In this document: in pieces, positions 5,509 to 7,878 of the stretch
Numbering within the stretch: the first letter of the stretch is position 1
Layout: every line of letters starts with the position of its first letter
Source: an uncultured Spirochaetales bacterium
GTDB taxonomy: Bacteria > UBP6 > UBA1177
Length of the DNA: 7,878 bases
Assembly: GCA_902780365.1 (NCBI GenBank)
Contig: CACZFE010000088.1
Coordinates: 1-7,878, forward strand
Reading direction: 5' to 3'
Notes under the pieces: generated by a model
Seen by the model: the letters and a program-made list of their open reading frames with translations, nothing else
What the model was told of the DNA's origin: nothing
Database searches by the model: none
Position numbers and translations under genes: made by a program

Positions 5509-6308
5509 CTTGACCCCTCCAGTCTAGATTTTCTTGATTGTATAAAAGAATGAATGACCACATACGCGATCATTACGACAAAAATTATCGCAAACAGAGC
5601 CCTGAGCGCAGGAACGGAAGAGCTTTTTCCGCCCTTTGCGTAGGCATCGTAGACATAAGTCGAAATCGTCTTGAAAGTCGAAGGTTTCGTGAAACTCGTG
5701 ATGATGTAGTCGTCAAGCGAAATGTTTATCGCAAGAAGGAAACCCGAAATGATTCCGGGGAGAATTTCCGGAATAACGATGAGGAAAATCGCCTTTGTCG
5801 GTGTTGCACCGAGGTCAAGTACTGCTTCGTAAAGGTTGTTGTCCATCTGTTTGAGTTTCGGGATGACCGAAAGAACGACGAACGGAACGGTGAGAACGAC
5901 GTGTCCGATAAGAAGCGAAGCGTACGACCTTCCGAAACCGAACATCGTGCAGATTAGGGCGATAGATATAGCCGTAACGACTTCCGCATTTATTATCGGA
6001 ATTTTGGTGAGTTCATTCATCGTTCTGTTGACGCGACGGCTTGAATAGAACATTCCGATTGCGCCCATCGTGCCGAGAACTGTCGAAATGAAGCCCGCGG
6101 CAAGTGCGAGAACGATCGTGTTGACAACCGTTTCCATGAGGTCGGTATTGCTCCAGAGTTTGTAGTAAAGGTCAAAACCCCATTCCGGAGACCAGATCCC
6201 TATCTCACGCGACATATTGAAACTGTAAACGAAAAGGAGAAGGATAGGGGCGTAGAGAAGGAAAAGAACCAGAGTTATGTAGCTTCCGCCGATTATTTTC
6301 TTTACCAT
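5505..6308 (-). CDS. potC: Polyamine ABC transporter permease PotC
   Basis: This 267-residue inner-membrane permease has the family length and about six transmembrane helices. Helix 1 is at about 8-29. The first periplasmic loop is at about 30-60 and intact (MSREIGIWSPEWG). The core MetI-type helices start at VNTIVLALAAG (62-72). The cytoplasmic EAA loop that docks on the ATPase is at 161-187 (EAVLDLGATPTKA...IPEILPGI), and the typical ISLDDYIITSF follows at 196-206. It pairs with PotB to form the channel. Its start overlaps the potB stop by 7 bp, with GGAGGG seven bases upstream; its stop overlaps the potD start by 4 bp. Nothing about it looks unusual, which makes it a useful internal control for the odd PotB. 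Confidence 0.95.
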   Translation of the reverse strand: MVKKIIGGSYITLVLFLLYAPILLLFVYSFNMSREIGIWSPEWGFDLYYKLWSNTDLMETVVNTIVLALAAGFISTVLGTMGAIGMFYSSRRVNRTMNELTKIPIINAEVVTAISIALICTMFGFGRSYASLLIGHVVLTVPFVVLSVIPKLKQMDNNLYEAVLDLGATPTKAIFLIVIPEILPGIISGFLLAINISLDDYIITSFTKPSTFKTISTYVYDAYAKGGKSSSVPALRALFAIIFVVMIAYVVIHSFIQSRKSRLEGSR

Positions 6309-7018
6309 AAGTTAGCCCTCCCTGCGCTTTCGTCCTCTGCTTCAGTGAATTTGCCGCTCAAGAACATCGAAAGAAAAATTATTACGAGAAGGACGAGTGC
6401 GATCGTGCTTCCTGCGTGCCAGTTGTCCATCGTGAGGAACTGAGTTTCGATTATCTTTCCGACGATCGTGACGTTTCCGTTGCCCAAAGTATCGCTGATG
6501 ACGTAGCTTGTAGTCGTCGGGAGGAGGACCATCGATATCGCGCTCACGATCCCGGGCATCGAAAGGGGAAGAGTGACCGAAAGGAAGGTGGTCACAGGCT
6601 TCGCGCCGAGGTCTGCGCTTGCTTCGGCATAGCTTTTGTCGATCTTGACCAGAACCGAATACAACGGCATGATGACGAACGGAAGATAGTCATAGACCAT
6701 ACCGATAAGCGTGTTTATAAAGCTGAAGCTGTTCGATTTGTACATGCCGACGAAGTAGAGCAGTTCCTTCATCGCGGCCGTTCTCAGAACGAAGTTGATC
6801 CAGAGCGGAAGAATGAAGAGAATAAGAAGAACGCCGCCTTTGTTGAACTTCGTCTTCGAAAGGATGTATGCGACCGGATACGCGATGAAAAGGCTGACGA
6901 TCGTCGTGATTATCGCGAGTCCGAAACTTACGAAAAGGAGGGGAACCACGACGAACGCGATGAGAAAAACCGCGTAGGGGATGCCCAGCTGTTTTCTTGA
7001 AAATTTCAGTCCGTTCAT
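6302..7018 (-). CDS. potB: Polyamine ABC transporter permease PotB, missing first periplasmic loop
   Basis: This is the partner permease of PotC, identified by IAYPVAYILSKTKF (45-58), LPLWINFVLRT (70-80), MVYDYLPFVIMPLY (107-120), the EAA loop EASADLGAKPVTT (132-144) with LPLSMPGI (150-157), and VLLPTTTSYVISD (164-176). It has 238 residues against about 270-290 for the family. The shortage lies mainly at residues 30-34: helix 1 (about 12-31, ending VVVPLLFVSF) runs directly into helix 2 (GLAIITTIVSLF), where PotB proteins normally have about 45-50 residues of periplasmic loop containing the 'ENY' segment. The reading frame is intact, so this is an in-frame loss. The start overlaps the potA stop by 4 bp (ATGA). 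Function with this topology is uncertain. Confidence 0.88.
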   Translation of the reverse strand: MNGLKFSRKQLGIPYAVFLIAFVVVPLLFVSFGLAIITTIVSLFIAYPVAYILSKTKFNKGGVLLILFILPLWINFVLRTAAMKELLYFVGMYKSNSFSFINTLIGMVYDYLPFVIMPLYSVLVKIDKSYAEASADLGAKPVTTFLSVTLPLSMPGIVSAISMVLLPTTTSYVISDTLGNGNVTIVGKIIETQFLTMDNWHAGSTIALVLLVIIFLSMFLSGKFTEAEDESAGRANLW

Positions 7019-7878
7019 TTCTTTTCCACCGCCTTCAAAGTAAGTTTGATCTTATCCTTCGGTATCTTGACGCTGACACGGTCGTTTTCGTTCCAGAGGT
7101 ATTCAGTATCGCAGACGATTTCTTCTTCTTCCTCGTCGGTGCAGATTATGATCTGGTAGTGGTCGCCTTTGTAAACTATTGAAATTATTGAACCTTTTGC
7201 ATCACCGTCTTCGTCGTTGTCTATAATCTCGATATCCTTGAGACCGACTTCGACTCTGACAGGAACATTGGTGAGATCAATCTTTTCGCCGGTCGTCGTG
7301 ATGACATAGCCTTCGGAATCGAGGTGCGAACCGGGGTAGAGCTGCGTGACGTCGCACTCGAAAGCACCTTCGGCGAAGTGGACTTTGTTGATCTTGTCGA
7401 TATATCCGTCGTAAACGTTTGAAACGAAATCCCTTTTCATGATGTGGATATTGTCGGGGCTCACTCTGATGCCGATAGTGTCTCCGGCTTTGACTTCTTT
7501 CGTGGACTGGATCATGACTTCGCTTTTTCCCACCATCATGATCATTTCGTAATGAACGCCTTTAAAAATAGAGGAAACGATCTGACCGGAAACTATCCCT
7601 TCTTCGGGTTTTACGATCTCGACATCCTCAGGTCTGACGACGACATCGACTTTCGCGTTGATTTCAAAATCGTCAACGCAGTCAAAAACCTTGTTGATGA
7701 ATTTGACCTTTCTGTCGCCGACTATCGTGCCGTTATAAATGTTGCTCTCGCCGATAAAGTCGGCTACGAAAGCGTTCGCGAGCTCGTTGTAGATATCCTG
7801 CGGAGTTCCGATCTGCTGGACTTCGCCGTCCTTCATAACGACGATCCTGTCGCTCATCGTGAGAGCTTCCTCCTGGTC
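7015..7878 (-). CDS. potA: Polyamine ABC transporter ATPase PotA, 3' part, with duplicated TOBE domain
   Basis: The frame enters from outside the window with DQEEALTMSDRIVVMKDGEV, the residues just after the H-loop His of an ABC ATPase, so the true start and Walker motifs lie beyond 7878. The end of the nucleotide-binding domain (QQIGTPQDIY, FVADFIGESN) identifies PotA, which powers polyamine uptake from the cytoplasmic side. From here the family normally has about 160-170 residues; this one has 287. Counting from Met at 7857, residues 70-141 form a TOBE-like unit (RPEDVEIV...FKGVHYEM...IHIMK), and residues 200-275 repeat it (GLKDIEII...YKGDHYQI...IKLTLK) after a ~58-residue linker. The second copy has a run of five Glu in place of the first copy's loop. 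The stop overlaps the potB start by 4 bp. Confidence 0.92.
   Translation of the reverse strand, partial: DQEEALTMSDRIVVMKDGEVQQIGTPQDIYNELANAFVADFIGESNIYNGTIVGDRKVKFINKVFDCVDDFEINAKVDVVVRPEDVEIVKPEEGIVSGQIVSSIFKGVHYEMIMMVGKSEVMIQSTKEVKAGDTIGIRVSPDNIHIMKRDFVSNVYDGYIDKINKVHFAEGAFECDVTQLYPGSHLDSEGYVITTTGEKIDLTNVPVRVEVGLKDIEIIDNDEDGDAKGSIISIVYKGDHYQIIICTDEEEEEIVCDTEYLWNENDRVSVKIPKDKIKLTLKAVEKK

Noticed and set aside
6416..7000. 194-residue open frame on the plus strand opposite potB
   Set aside because: It is very rich in Arg/Asp/Glu/His with no domain pattern; it is the reverse reading of a hydrophobic permease gene.

Overview
The window (7,878 bp, roughly 45% G+C by eye) comes from a bacterium with a Gram-negative type envelope. 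Evidence for this is a BamD-like outer-membrane assembly protein and a lipoprotein with a clear lipobox. The polyamine transporter genes resemble Firmicutes-type PotA/B/C in wording, so phylum cannot be fixed from this stretch. The gene layout is compact: two tail-to-tail gene pairs are separated by 0 and 3 bp, and the transporter genes overlap by 4-7 bp.

Left edge (1-1396). Bases 1-119 look like minus-strand coding: the end of one reading frame (stop at 24-26), a strong Shine-Dalgarno, and the first seven codons of another gene running off the window. This collides with a plus-strand BamD homologue (55-597) that lacks its signal peptide, lipobox and first TPRs. The collision suggests a rearrangement junction (or an assembly join) near 80-100. 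Overlapping the BamD 3' end is a 271-residue lipoprotein built from two tandem copies of an NTF2-like fold-sized unit.

Middle (1397-3775). A TetR-family regulator on the minus strand abuts the lipoprotein gene. A 349-bp AT-rich intergenic region then separates it from a plus-strand family 2 glycosyltransferase. This intergenic region holds a TetR-operator-like palindrome and two interleaved inverted repeats just upstream of the glycosyltransferase Shine-Dalgarno. Thymidine kinase (tdk) follows on the minus strand, convergent with the glycosyltransferase. Between tdk and the transporter operon lies a nested palindromic element that looks like a dispersed REP/MITE-type repeat.

Right half (3778-7878, all minus strand). 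This is a spermidine/putrescine ABC importer operon in the order potA-potB-potC-potD, with every junction translationally coupled; potA enters from outside the window. PotC is ordinary, but the other three subunits depart from the textbook form. PotA carries a duplicated C-terminal TOBE-like domain. PotB lacks the first periplasmic loop. PotD is about 220 residues longer than usual, with an acidic insert and a C-terminal transmembrane anchor instead of an N-terminal lipid anchor. Together they would form a polyamine importer whose binding protein is tethered to the inner membrane by its own C-terminus.
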